The translations under genes and the position numbers were made by a program. This document shows positions 12,345 through 23,519 of a stretch of DNA of 64,000 nucleotides, in pieces. How positions within the stretch are numbered: position 1 is the stretch's first letter; every line of letters starts with the position of its first letter. The stretch lies in the NCBI RefSeq assembly GCF_030247185.1, contig NC_080572.1:295664314-295728313 (forward strand), read 5' to 3'. The DNA comes from Malaya genurostris (taxonomy: Eukaryota > Arthropoda > Insecta > Diptera > Culicidae). The notes under the pieces are model-generated. The model saw only the letters and a list, made by a program, of their open reading frames with translations, made no database searches and had not been told where the DNA came from.

Positions 12345-13232
12345 GTTTCCGGAACCGGAATCGGGTCACACTGTCACAGTTGCAGTCAGTTTTTAGGGCC
12401 ATTAAATAGCCGAATAGTTTTGCAATCTGTTTCGAAAATTTCGTACCATTTTGTGTCATACACTATACGAAGTCTAGACATTTTTATCTTTCATTATCCT
12501 GCAAGTCGGATCCGGATAAAATTCAACCTCATTCAATGCGTGGTTTGTTCGTAGAAGCGGTGCTGTGTTTTCTGCTTTATAGGACGGTTTGCTATTTTGG
12601 ACACTCATGACCTTGTAATTTCGGACCTGGAATTCAGATCCGGATGATATTCAGGAGCTATGTATGGATCTTTCATTTGAAACTAAGGTTAATGATCGTA
12701 AGTGAAAATCGGTCACGTAATCGCTGAGAAAGTGAGTTTGTGATCACTATTTCCGGTGCTTCCGAAATCCAGAATGGATAAGGCCTATCGAATGGAACTG
12801 ATTTGAGCCCGTAGCAACCACATTTTCCGTGTTTTGCATCACTGCTATGTATAAGTGTTTGAAATGTTCAACACGCTTAATCCTGTAATTCCGGAATCGA
12901 ATTATTTCAGGAATTTACTATGGGACCATAAGACCTTTCATTTTAATCTAATTTCCAATCGGTTCAGCCATCTTCGAGAAAAGTTAGTACACATATTTTC
13001 ACTTTTGCACACACTGCCCCATAATTCCGGAACCGGACGTCGGATCCAAACAATAATCAGGAATTTTGTATGGGACCATGAAAACTTTTTATTAGAACCT
13101 AATTTTGTGAAAATTGGTCCAGCCATACCCGAGAAAAGTTAGACCAAGAAAACTTTATATGCATACATTTTGTGTACTCGGGTCAAAAGTCGGTTTTCAC
13201 AGTGATTGCATAACCTTTCTATATGAGAAAAG
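12345..13232 (-). repeat. Dispersed repeat family beta, inverted copy
   Basis: Read on the minus strand, it begins with GAAAGGTTATGCAATCACTG (13205-13230 region). It then carries repeated blocks of the type ATGGGACC...TAATTCCGGAACCGGA around 12890-13040, and another near 12340-12360. The order and motifs match 8866-9955 in reverse. Confidence 0.75.
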
Positions 13233-13239
13233 TAAAAAG

Positions 13240-14330
13240 ACTAAATTTTTAGAAAACAAAAAAAATATAATGCTCTCTATCTACAAACCATGAAAACCAC
13301 TAAAAGGTTATACAATGAGTATTTCCATCTTTATCATCTCTACGCATTTTTCCCCGAAACTATTGATATTTCTAGACAATATACCCAAAAATTGAAATAA
13401 TCGGTTACCAAGTTATGAATTTAAAAAAATATCCTGCATACAAAATTCTTTAGTCGAATTGATTTCTCCATCGGTACAAATGAGTTGCCAAAACCTTGTT
13501 TCATACAAATCAGAGCAAATCGATCCTAGTTTTTGCACCGGAATCGCTCATTGGACTCAAAGTAGTTGGAATGTGAATCGACACATTTTTGCTTCATATT
13601 GATTCAAGCAGGCTCTAATGCACTCCCTGATGCACGTTATTCATCACAGCGATCGATGGTGTAAAGATCTAGTGTGCCATGGAATACCATCACCGTTATT
13701 AAATCCCTCACGTTTCTTGGTTTTCGACAAGTCAGTCGAATACTAATTACAAGACAAAGCTTTGCTGATAGGATCAACTGTTAACTTTACAAGTCGAATC
13801 GCAAGAACTATTAGTTTCGGAAATTCAGTCTGAGTTTTTGGTGCAAAGGATACGGGTACGGGTTTTAAGAGAATAAACCCGGATACGGGTTTTAAGAGAA
13901 TGGTCCTGGATTGAAAAGAAAAGTCATTTGAAAGAATCTTTTGATCAAAAATCGACCACAATAACTTTGACTCTATAAGTACTTCCTCGATAGAGCAATA
14001 GCTTACTGAAAATATGGTGAGAAAAGGATTTGCTCCTAACTAGTCAAATCATTGTATTGTACAAGAATCAGGGGCGAGACATTCAATTCGTAATAACCAG
14101 TCGATTAACGGACTCACTACATGAAATGAGGAATAAAGAGCGATATACTTGACCCATCGTATTTTGGATTAGGATCACATCAAGCATTGTGGTGGAACTT
14201 AGAATTGGAAGCCATATATGATGATGTTAAGAACGATTAAGGCAAGTCCAGGCCTGTTAAATTATGATATGATACCAAGAAATTCAATACTTACCAAAGC
14301 ACCGGACATTAGTTCTGTAGAGCCCCATAG
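13240..14330. other. Non-genic stretch
   Basis: No gene or clear repeat. A small duplicated phrase, ACGGGTTTTAAGAGAAT, occurs twice at 13859-13902. Confidence 0.5.
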
Positions 14331-14334
14331 GTTG

Positions 14335-14660
14335 AAGTGATGTCCCCAACAAGTTCAAATTCATTTTTCTGCAAAAAAATTGCAAAAAAGCTCATGATCT
14401 GGCAAGGTATTGCCAGCTGCTCACAAAATACACGGGGACTCGCGACAAACTAGACTATGGATTTGCAAATTTACCAGCAGATTCTTCCGCACTTTAAAAC
14501 TCACAATGGCAAACTGTCACTACAGCGGAGAAGTGCTATAGTGGAATCGAAACAAAGGGATGGATATCTAAGAAGAGGGCAGTAGCGTAACAGCTCTCGA
14601 TTCCACCCAATGGCAAAATATTGGGCAAGTGTCATAAAGAGTGTCCTCAATATGGTAAGT
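14335..14660 (+). pseudogene. Tc1/mariner transposase relic (A)
   Basis: The DNA starting AACAAGTTCAAATTC at 14349 aligns with 34382-34550. In translation it gives pieces such as KLMIWQGIASCS, equivalent to VWQAICSCG of the better copies, and TMDLQIYQQILPHFKTHNG. No open frame survives. Its value is that it shows the uninterrupted form of the site where a MITE entered the paralogous copy at 33302. Confidence 0.65.
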
Positions 14661-14951
14661 GGTATTTGAAGAACCATTCAAGATTTTATCAACCTCAAGC
14701 TCCGAATTTCCTTTTCGTTATTTTTGCTTCAAACTGCAATAAATTACCATCATTTTGAGTACTCAACATGGTTCCGGGACAAATTGGATCATTTTTTTTA
14801 ATCGTAGATGTTAAATGACTCAACCTTTATTTTCTTACGATACGATAATGGGAACATAACTGCTTAACACTTTTTGTGAGCACAGACATTGCGTCACGTT
14901 AAAAATTTAAAAAAGTGTATCTCAAAAAAGAGTAACACGTTTCGACTACTA

Positions 14952-15225
14952 ATGGCGTTTTCGTTTTTAATTTGCACTACACCGGTGCAGTGCTACACTG
15001 AGGCATGAATAAACGAACAAAAATGACGAAAACATAAACAGTAACCATTGACTACAATAAACGATTTCATTGCACAGAGCTACACCAAACTTTTGATGAG
15101 TGCTACACCAGTGGTATCGGTGCAGAAAAAGTGTAGCACTAGTGTAGTGCAATTGGTAAAAACGAACGGTTTAGGTGCAGCTTTCGCTACACCGGTGTAG
15201 TGCAATTTAAAAACGAAAACGACAT
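14952..15225. mobile_element. MITE with about 36-bp terminal inverted repeats
   Basis: The left end has GTTTTCGTTTTTAATTTGCA then CTACACCGGTG (14957-14987). The right end carries the inverse CACCGGTGTAGTGCAATTTA followed by AAAACGAAAAC (15190-15220), with about two mismatches over 36 bases. The interior repeats GTGTAG/CTACAC motifs, so the whole unit can fold back. There is no ORF, and the superfamily is not determined. Confidence 0.8.
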
Positions 15226-15308
15226 AAGTTGATCATGTTGAACTGCTCTGGTAGTAAAAATTCACTAATTCACTAATTCAAGCATTTTGGTTTTCCGCTA
15301 CTGTAAGG

Positions 15309-15842
15309 TACACTGAGGTCTCTTTTTACGCGGGGGATACGTACCGCGAAATACGTACCACGAAAAAAAACGCGTAGCTTCGGAAATACGCAACACTTTG
15401 GAAACCCGCGTAAAAAAACTCAAAACTAAAGAAAAAATATTGTTTGATGCCAAATATATTAGAAATGTATGAAACGTCCAGATCTGATGTAGTCTCGAAA
15501 AAAAAAATTTTTTTTGCTAAAATCGGCTTAGGGAATTTGAGACCGCGTGACTTAGGAAATCTGCGTAAAAAAAAACGCAAAATGCAAAAAAAAGCTTTTG
15601 ATGCCAAATATCTTAGAAATACATGAAACGTCCTGATCTGGTATAATCTGAACCTTTTTTTTTAAACTTAAATTTTCTAAGTGTCAAAGAGTTGACTTCA
15701 AAAAAAAATCGAGATAATACCAGATCTCGAAGTTTCATGCATTTCTAAGACAAAACAAGAAAACCGCATAAAAAACCCGCGTAACTTAGGAAATCCGCGT
15801 AAAAAAACCTGATACAAAACGCGTAAAAAAGACCCCAGTGTA
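15309..15842. mobile_element. Minisatellite-type MITE gamma, long copy
   Basis: The ends are TACACTGAGGTCTCTTTTTA at the left and the inverse TAAAAAAGACCCCAGTGTA at the right, like those at 21061-21333. Much of the body is made of units of the form CCGCGTAACTTAGGAAATCC followed by GCGTAAAAAAA. It also holds a directly repeated block (TGATGCCAAATAT...GAAACGTCC) at about 15448 and 15599, with an inverted piece near 15700-15755. There is no coding potential. Confidence 0.8.
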
Positions 15843-15979
15843 CTTTCCAATAAATTGTTTGATACATATTGAAATTTAACTTTTTTTGAGAGCAACACGA
15901 CGCACCGCATCGTACTTCCAGTGATGCAAACTCCCTTTCGTCACGATTTTTCTTTTGGAATTTCTATATAAACTTGTTA

Positions 15980-16115
15980 TTATAATTAAGACTTTACGTT
16001 TATACCAGAGTCTTTTTCAACATGAAGAAGTTACATCTGAAACAATGTACAGGCATTTGCAGAACTTTAAATTACTGGTTAAATCTTTCGCTAATAGAGG
16101 CTTTACTTTTTAGGA
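15980..16115 (+). repeat. Direct repeat flanking a beta fragment, copy 1
   Basis: It shares AACAATGTACAGGCATTTGC, TTCGCTAATAGAGGCTTT and neighbouring blocks with 16405-16540 in the same orientation. The two copies bracket the beta fragment at 16175-16335, as expected for a local duplication of about 425 bases. Confidence 0.8.
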
Positions 16116-16174
16116 CTTGTTCTCGTGATATACCTTAAAAAATTTTCTAAATCGACCTCAAATCTTTTCCAATT

Positions 16175-16335
16175 GATAGTTTTTATCAGTAGATGGTCAA
16201 ACAAACCGATTTCGGTTATTCTTTTCAGAGTCGAAGAAAATTATTTTGAAGAGTACCACAGCATTATATATGATAAATTGATATGAGAAAGGCATCATTA
16301 CACCACTAGGTGGAATAAAAAAAGGTTTTTTTTTT
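16175..16335 (+). repeat. Family beta, terminal fragment
   Basis: It contains the beta end GAGAAAGGCATCATTACACC followed by ACTAGGTGGAATAAAA, and upstream AAACCGATTTCGGTTATTC-like DNA as at 9705. Confidence 0.75.
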
Positions 16336-16404
16336 AAATAAATATTCATTGAAATATGAGTTAAACTTAAATTATTAAGATTTGAATTGGGTAAAAAAAA
16401 GTTA

Positions 16405-16540
16405 TAATAATTAACACTTGACGTTAAAACGAAAGTCCTTTTTAAAACAACGAATAAGTTACAGCTTAAACAATGTACAGGCATTTGCACAACTTTTAAT
16501 TCCTGGTTAAAAATAATCATTCGCTAATAGAGGCTTTTCT
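16405..16540 (+). repeat. Direct repeat flanking a beta fragment, copy 2
   Basis: Diverged partner of 15980-16115, in the same block order. Confidence 0.8.
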
Positions 16541-16677
16541 CGTGACATTCAGACTTGAGTCATGAAATTTAAAGAACTCAGATCTATGGCGATTTTTACT
16601 GTTTCAACAAGTTATAGGTGAGTACAAATTTCCGAAGTTTCGCTTCTCAAGTATATTCAAAAATAAAAATCTTTTCT

Positions 16678-17470
16678 ATCCACCTAGTGGAGTAATGATT
16701 CCTTTCTCATATTACTTATATTTTCAAAAACATCACTTGAAGATTCTGTCAAGTTCCTTTTTTTGAAACATGAATAAAATGAAAAACTTTCTACGGTATA
16801 AACTACCATAACCTTTTCAATTTGTTAACAGTTGTGTCAAGTTAATATAAATTTAAATGTGGCTACCATGCACGCCATACAAAACTAAACAGAGCGCGCT
16901 GTGTGCTAGGCGATGATATTTTCTTCTTCCGTAACAGCACCTACCGGTTCGTATCAGTTTTGCATTGTTTTGTATGACACTTTGAAAATTTTGACGCTCA
17001 TCGCCCTATAATTTCGGAACCGAAAGTCGGATTTGGATGTAATTGCACAGTATCTCTTAAGACAATGAGAGCTTTAATTTGAATCATGATTTGTGATAAT
17101 CGGTTTAACCGGTGTTAAGAAATCGAAATGTGTTCCGTTTTTGGAGCTTTTCTCCACTATTACCGGTACGTTCGGGAGCGGAAATCGGGCACTAATAGTC
17201 CCAAAGCAGATTTATATATCCACCGACTAACAAGGTCTGTCAACTAGATGAATTTACCAGTAAATTTTATAAAAAAGTGCACCTCGTTTCGCCATCGCTT
17301 TAGAAAAATTCATCAGAAAATCGAAATTTTTTACTAATGCTGCTGTAATTCCGGAACCGGAGGTCGGATCTGGACCAACTTTTGGAGGACTTTTTGAAGA
17401 ATCTCCAGATCTTAGTTTGTAAAAATTGGTTCAGCCATCTCTGAGAAAATCGAGTGACATTATTTGTCAC
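16678..17470 (-). repeat. Family beta, inverted copy
   Basis: It begins with the reversed terminal motif CCACCTAGTGGAGTAATGAT at 16680 and continues with blocks such as ATTTCGGAACCGAAAGTCGG near 17010 and ATTCCGGAACCGGAGGTCGG near 17345. Confidence 0.72.
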
Positions 17471-17479
17471 ACACACAGA

Positions 17480-20130
17480 CAATTTCCAGCTCCAAATATA
17501 AGCACAAGAATAAATGGAAATTTTCAACATATTTTCACATTTCATCTAGATCTTCAACTTCAAGAAATTAGAGAATGTCAAATGAAGTATGATGTCCCTT
17601 TATTTGACATTATTATTCATACCACAATCCCTGACCATTCATATTCATATTATGCCAAAGTCCTTCGGGAGACTAATTTTCATGTAAATCTCATGACAGA
17701 CTCATATTAATTCACTCAACTTTGTGATTAATAATACCCAATTCAAACGAAAACAAATCTCTTAGTCTTTTTGAAAATTTGAAAGATGAAGATGAAACCA
17801 GAAGAAATATACTAACTGTTTACCATATTACATAATCCATAAAAAAGTACCCTCCCCAGAACTGACAAATGACAATCGTTAAGCGTTTGTAATAAGATAT
17901 TGGAAGCACGGCGACAAGCGAAGACTAATTTGATTGCTATTGATGCATGCTAATGTCGCAGGAAGCCATTCGTGCCGTACCTAGGCTGTAGGCCACCAAT
18001 CTATTGTACCTTTCGGTGCACGGGACTTTAGTCAGCACTTGAAAAGTGCATGCATGCACCATGCACTTTGTAATATATGGTGATCATTTGTTATTACTAG
18101 TGCTGCCTCGCTCAGCAGGAATGTTTTCGTTCTCTTCTATCTCTCCGGGTCCCCCTCTATATAGTAGATTTTCTTCACGTGGAAGGCGGAGAGGTTAAAC
18201 CGTTCTCAATGAGGCAGCCTGCCGCGCGTGGCTATTATCTGGCGATTATCGTGATTATAGTTATTATTATGGTGGAAAATAACATGCACTCATACATATC
18301 GTCAACGTCATTATTGAAGCACACCGCAGCAATGCTGTGCGCTGTGCAGAGAACCTACCTACCTAGCCAGCCCCGAGTGCACCTAAGTGCGGTGGTATGC
18401 CTGGTGCCACTGTGTGCGAACATAAATGCGATCTTCGTATCAGCGCTCTGCGACCGCCATCGCTCTCGAGAAAACCCCATTCTCCCCGTTGAAGCTGGGT
18501 TTGATGGGTGGGTGGGGGACGATCACAACTCCGATGGTCCGCAGAGTGTGTGTGTGTGTGGTCTCAACAGCAGGCAGGGGTGGTTGGAGGTATGATTTTT
18601 AAATTTTAAATGAACCAATCAGCAGGTACTGTTACAACGACTAAATGTTAATTTAATTAATAAAGCTATTATGAAAAGTGGGTTCTGAAAATGGCAGGAA
18701 ACTGGTGAGCACTAATTGATTTTATGTCCCTTTGGGATGGGTTCCAGCTGCAGGCACGAGAGCCAATCGATAGGCAGGCAAGTTTCAACCTCGTTCCCGT
18801 TGACCAATGGGAAACGCAGCAACGAAGGTGAAGATATAAGAGAAAGGTAAGAAAAATGAACGACGATTAAAATTCATTGAAAACCGGTAGGATATTCGAA
18901 GACGCCAATGAAGGTTATGCAATGAAGGAATAGAGAGAATTAAAAACAGAACGAAGAAAAAATGGCCGACCATCGTCCGTGTCTGCGTTGACCAACCAAA
19001 GGTAGGGTGACCATTGTTTGGCACGCCTGATTAACTTAACGGTTTGTGCTCAATTCACTCAACTCAAGACTGCACAAACCCAGCAAAGGTTATCATCACT
19101 AGTTGTTTAGCTTACTCCGCACAACGACGGGCCGATTCTGGAGGAAGGTTAAATCTATCAAATTGCCAATCAACTATAACTATCGCGGGCTCATCATGTG
19201 CGTGTTCAACGTCACAGAAATTAAAAAAAAAAGCGGAGAGAGAAACTCAGGAACTGCGAGCAAGTCGAAATCTTGGCCACGGCTTCCCTCTCGTATCGCT
19301 TCACACGTCATCTCACCCGACGATCGTAAATGTCCCGCATAATTTAAGAAGCTGACTGTAGATCGCAGAGCATGGCACGCGCACATATCAACGTCTAATT
19401 GACCCGCATCAAAACAAGACATTGAATTCGTGTCTTCAGCTTTATTTATGGTTAACGATTGGGTGATCCTTTTTCTTTTTTTTTTCTTGTACTGCATTCC
19501 CCATCGTACCGTTATCTGTGGTGAACGCGGCGTACCCTTTCTTCGGGGCGGACACCCGTCTGTACTATTTTTGACTTAACCGAGTATGAACCGATCGAAC
19601 TGAAACCGATGTCAGCCGCGCGAAAATTCGCAATGCGGCTTAGCGAGCTATTGTTTACTGCCGGCAACGGATGTTTCTTTGTCTGCGTAGAAGAATGCGG
19701 GTGTGCACACGCAAATGTTGGTGAAACCATCGCAGCAGGCGTGTTCCGAAGCCACGCGGTTGCTAGATTCTCTACCGCTGATTGAGTGAACTCTAACTGC
19801 GGCTCGAATGTTGTCGAGACACACGAGACACAATGTTACGTTGCCGCAGTGGAGATTGCCCCTGAGAATGTTGCTCTGTTCCAATTTCGCGTGGTTTTCC
19901 GATGTCACGTAAAAATAGCGTTTCGATTGTCAGCAATTGGCACGCAGTTTGACAGGGGGCAAATCGAACTGACTTATTTTCGTTACTTAAGGACAACGGC
20001 TTCGTTGGGCAAGCACCATTCGGCTCAAACGGGCTTGATTCTGATGCGATGAAAATGTTCATAATTGTCACAGGAAATTTCCGTAAATTGGTGATGATCG
20101 ATTATACTTATACGCAAATTTGTCTTTTAT
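17480..20130. other. Non-genic or regulatory stretch with a GC-richer island at 18.0-20.05 kb
   Basis: From about 18000 the sequence becomes richer in G+C, with a (TG)n run at 18547-18560 and a CTATATAG near 18158. Reading frames, including one of 138 codons at 18179-18595 that lacks an ATG start, show no family motif. This looks like intronic regulatory or untranslated DNA of a larger locus, but no exon can be proved. Confidence 0.35.
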
Positions 20131-20134
20131 CTTT

Positions 20135-20480
20135 CTAATGTAGAAAGGTTATGCAATCACTGTGAAAGCCAATATATGTCATACACCATTCGACTCAGTT
20201 CGACGAGTACGCAAAATATCTTTATGTGTATGTGTATGCATGTATGTAACATTTTTTTAACTTAGATTTAAATGAAAGTAGGTCTTGTAACCCCACACAG
20301 GGTGATATGTGCAAAAAAATGAAAATAAGTGCACTTAATTTTCGCAGAGACAGCTTAACCGATTCTCACAAACTTAGATTCAAATGAAAGGTAAAATTGT
20401 CCTATACGAAGTTCCTGAATTGCTTTTTGATCCGACTTCCGGTTCCGGGGTTACAGGGTGATTAGTGAATAAATTCTTAT
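20135..20480 (+). repeat. Family beta, 5' part
   Basis: It starts AGAAAGGTTATGCAATCACT, with CATACACCATTCGACTCAGT after it. It then has two AGATT-AAATGAAAG blocks and ends in GACTTCCGGTTCCGGGGTTA, as in the 8866 copy. Confidence 0.78.
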
Positions 20481-20777
20481 TTCAAATTACTACGAAAATA
20501 TTCTGTAACTTTATAACTGCAAAGAAAATGAAGTGTGAAACAGTTTAAGAACCATCCAAACATGTAAACTCGAGATGTCAGTCGATTTTGTGCAGTAGAG
20601 TTCTGCGTTTCATATTGCAAGGTGCAAAACAGTATTCCCAAACCGGAATGAAAAACATAAGATCACAGTTCGCATTCACATTTCATCCAAGTCAGTCGAT
20701 AAAACAAAACCGCTTACGTTCGGGACGAAAGAAACCAAGTACAGTATTGTGTAGTGAACAATAGAACGACCTCGAAA

Positions 20778-21714
20778 ATGAGTGAACTAAACGAACAAAA
20801 GCTACCGCCGGTACGAAAGATTACAATTATTGTTGACTTCAGACAGTGCCAAATTCGACCTTCGATACGAGAATTTGAAGGTTTTGCTTAAGGAGCAAAT
20901 GCATCTTGGCATTAAACGTGTGCATTTACTTCAATGGAATAAGACAAATAGTGTTGTTTATATCCAGTTCTATAAAGAGTTGGGTGCAATTCAATTCGCT
21001 AAAGACAATAATAATGTGCACTATGTGGAGCATGAAAATATCAAGTACATCATTCCAGTATACACTGAAGTCTTTTTTTATGCGAATTTACGTACCACAT
21101 AAAAAAACCGCATAACTCTGAAAATTCGCATAAAAAAACCGCATAACTCTGAAACTTTGCATAAAAAAAGATCGCCGAAGGGAAACCGCATAACTCTGAA
21201 CATTCGCATAAAAAAAACCGCATAACTCTGAAACTTCGCATAAAAAAACCGTATAACTCTGAAAATTCGCATAAAAAAAGTCGCGTGAAAAAAACCGCAT
21301 AAAAGAGACCGCATAAAAAAGACCTCAGTGTATATGGAAGATAGTGCTATAGAAGTGCGTGTGCATGATCTTCCCTCAAGCGTCATCGATCCTTATATTC
21401 GCAAAACTATGTCCCAATACGGAGAGATTCTCTCTATCGAGAAAGAAAAGTGGAAGAAATTTCTCCCCGGTATTCTAAATGGCGTACGTTTGTTACGCAT
21501 GCGCTTGAGGAGCCCTATACCTTCTTATGTGACATTCGGTCAGGATACAAGAATCCCGTGCAAATCACTTGTTACCTATGACAATCAGATGGCCACATGT
21601 CAATATTGCCAAAAAGCTGTTCACTACGGTAAGCCATGTCATAAACTGGACAAGGAGACAATTACACCAAAGGACAACGGTGCTTCCTTCACACCAACCC
21701 CAGTACAACTGTGA
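20778..21714 (+). pseudogene. LINE ORF1 (gag-like, zinc knuckle), interrupted
   Basis: An ATG at 20778 opens 37 codons (MSELNEQKLPPVRKITIIVD...). A frameshift around 20830 moves to the frame that carries VLLKEQMHLGIKRVHLLQW and IKYIIPVY. The MITE at 21063-21331 then interrupts it. Beyond the MITE the same protein resumes with MEDSAIEVRVHDLPSSV, RRM-like text as in I/R1-type LINE ORF1 proteins. A cysteine-rich knuckle CQYCQKAVHYGKPC lies near 21600, and the frame ends at TGA 21712-21714. Such proteins bind element RNA. Frameshift and insertion make this copy non-functional. Confidence 0.75.
21063..21331. mobile_element. Minisatellite-type MITE gamma, short copy inside LINE ORF1
   Basis: The ends are CACTGAAGTCTTTTTTTATG and the inverse CATAAAAAAGACCTCAGTG, flanked by TATA on both sides (21059-21062 and 21332-21335). 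About five units of roughly 31 bases, CCGCATAACTCTGAAAATTC then GCATAAAAAAA, fill it. Removing the insert plus one TATA joins IKYIIPVY to MEDSAIEV in frame, which proves the boundaries. The units match those of 15309-15842 apart from mostly C/T and G/A differences. Confidence 0.88.
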
Positions 21715-22329
21715 CAGCCACCAACAACAGTGAAGTATCCCCTTCAACGAAACCATCAATATCCCCTATAGAACAAAGTACACCAGCTGCAGTTAACAAC
21801 TTACCATCCAACCAACCAGCAACTGCAAACAATGTACAACAAGACATATCTACAGCAACTAGCAACGAAATCAACAACAATACCATCGATGCGGCAATGA
21901 ATGACTAGACGAACCTAGAACAAACTGCCCCTCAATCCTCGCAGGAGGAAAATGGAAGCTCCTCTCCCCCTATAAAAAGGGTTATAACGAGATCCAATAC
22001 AAAAAAAAATTATCTAAAAACTCAGCTAAATCCTGAAAAAAATTTATCTAAAAACTCAGCTAATGCCTGAATTAAATATCTTTTAAATAAAAACTGAAAA
22101 AAAAACATAATATCACTGTGAAAATCCACGCCCACAAACTCTATACGAGTTTAACCGACTGCTCGGCCACCAATGGAAATTGATCTTCAAGGCCAACTTA
22201 TCTTTTCAGTTCGCTTTCTTATTTCTTATTACTGCTCCCCCTTAATTCACAGGATAGCAATGAAAGCGCCTCTCCTCCAAGGATGAAAATAACAACGAGA
22301 TCCATTAAAAAATAAACACCTAATAATGT

Positions 22330-23165
22330 ATAACGGCCGCGTCTAACACTTTTGAAAAATCAATTTTTTATTTTCTTATATTTTCTTATAGTAAAACATT
22401 TGAAGAATTTTCTATGAAATTTTCAAGCCTATTGGAACGAAACTCTGGAAGTTATGGACCTTTATCTATGGCTATCTCATTCTACGAAGAAGCAAGAGCT
22501 CGGCGCACAGGCCCAAAATTTCTACTTCGATTCACTTCAAAACTTGACAAAACATTCTTGAAATGTTTCGTTATAATAAATTATAAAAGAAAACAATATG
22601 ATTTTTTGAAAATGTTAAACCCTACGGGCTCCCTGGAGTAATTAATTATTTCCAGTGATTTTATAGACAAAAACCTTTAAACGCGTTTTCCTCGAAAGCA
22701 GGTTTTGAAAGGTTTGCACACACTTTCTACATATAAAAAAAACAGACCCCAACGTTTTCCTTTTCGTTGTTTGTTACTTTGAGGAGGTTCAACAGCTACA
22801 AAATGGCGGATTTTTTCGTGAAAAATCGTAGTTTTCAATTTGAACAACCACCAAAAATTTAAAAAATTAAAAAAAAAAATCAAACAGAATCGTTGGGGTC
22901 TAGATAAATTTCTACTCTAACTATGCTGCGTTCGTCTGTTTACTTCTGAATAGTTTGCGTTGAGATACAGTGGACACCTCAAATCATGATTTTTATGAAG
23001 CGTTCTCGAAAATACCTCTTCACCGACTTATTTCTCAATATTTTTCCACGAAAAAATTACAAAATGTTGTTCGAATGATGCTTTTTATCGTGCAAAACAT
23101 TTGAATTTATTTTGTTGAACGATAATTCTGGAAAAAAATTCGCAAAAATGATGATTTTTTTCATC
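22330..23165. other. Non-genic stretch with a short inverted pair
   Basis: No gene. AGACCCCAACG at 22743-22753 and CGTTGGGGTCT at 22893-22903 are inverted partners about 140 bases apart and may be the ends of a small unclassified element. Confidence 0.4.
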
Positions 23166-23169
23166 GTTT

Positions 23170-23510
23170 AGACCATACTCCTCCCTCCCCCCCTCGTTAA
23201 GCTTAAGAGCAAAGGAACCGAATAAAAAAATCTTCTTCTCTTTCTAAGCAGCAGTGTAGTGTCGGTAGCGGTGCTCAACTGGCTAAAAATAATACTACAG
23301 ACCACCTGTCCCGATGGTATAAATCCTCCAAGCAGGCAAGCTGTGTAGCATCCAGCAGTATTATTTAAACCAAGAATTGATCCACTGGTTTCCTGTTCCA
23401 TGCCGTAAAAGGCCACTAAAACGAGAGCTCGCCAGTCAAGGTGTATTTCTATGCCGAAGACTGAATGACCACAGGAGCCTAAAATAGACATTTTTAAACG
23501 GAACATTTGT
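23170..23510 (-). repeat. Dispersed repeat, probably a LINE 3'-UTR-like segment
   Basis: Minus-strand DNA with GGAACAGGAAACCAGTGGAT near 23390 has a diverged counterpart around 47220-47275 (plus-strand phrase AATCCATTGGGTTCCTG). A 112-codon frame runs through it but starts without ATG and lacks known motifs, so I treat it as repeat and not as a gene. Confidence 0.4.
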
Positions 23511-23519
23511 GGGCTCTGC

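Larger units (their letters stand above)
20700..22320 (+). mobile_element. LINE carrying only ORF1 (gag) with no ORF2 visible
   Basis: A leader (about 20700-20777) precedes an ORF1 relic. After the ORF1 stop comes about 600 bases without any endonuclease or RT motif. That tail includes an imperfect duplication: CTCCTCTCCCCCTATAAAAAGG...ACGAGATCCA near 21958 recurs as CGCCTCTCCTCCAAGGATGA...ACGAGATCCA near 22267. There is also a tandem TTATCTAAAAACTCAGCTAA pair at 22008 and 22048. It is either a non-autonomous derivative or a copy that lost ORF2. Confidence 0.6.

Noticed and set aside
18179..18595. 138-codon frame with a hydrophobic segment
   Set aside because: It starts with GTG, contains translated simple repeats (TGTGTG) and has no recognisable domain.
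21063..21331. CRISPR-like regular repeats of about 31 bases
   Set aside because: The units are contiguous, without unique spacers, lie between inverted transposon ends, and the genome is eukaryotic.
23168..23506. 112-codon minus frame
   Set aside because: It starts without ATG, and the DNA has a diverged relative near 47.2 kb, so it is treated as dispersed repeat.
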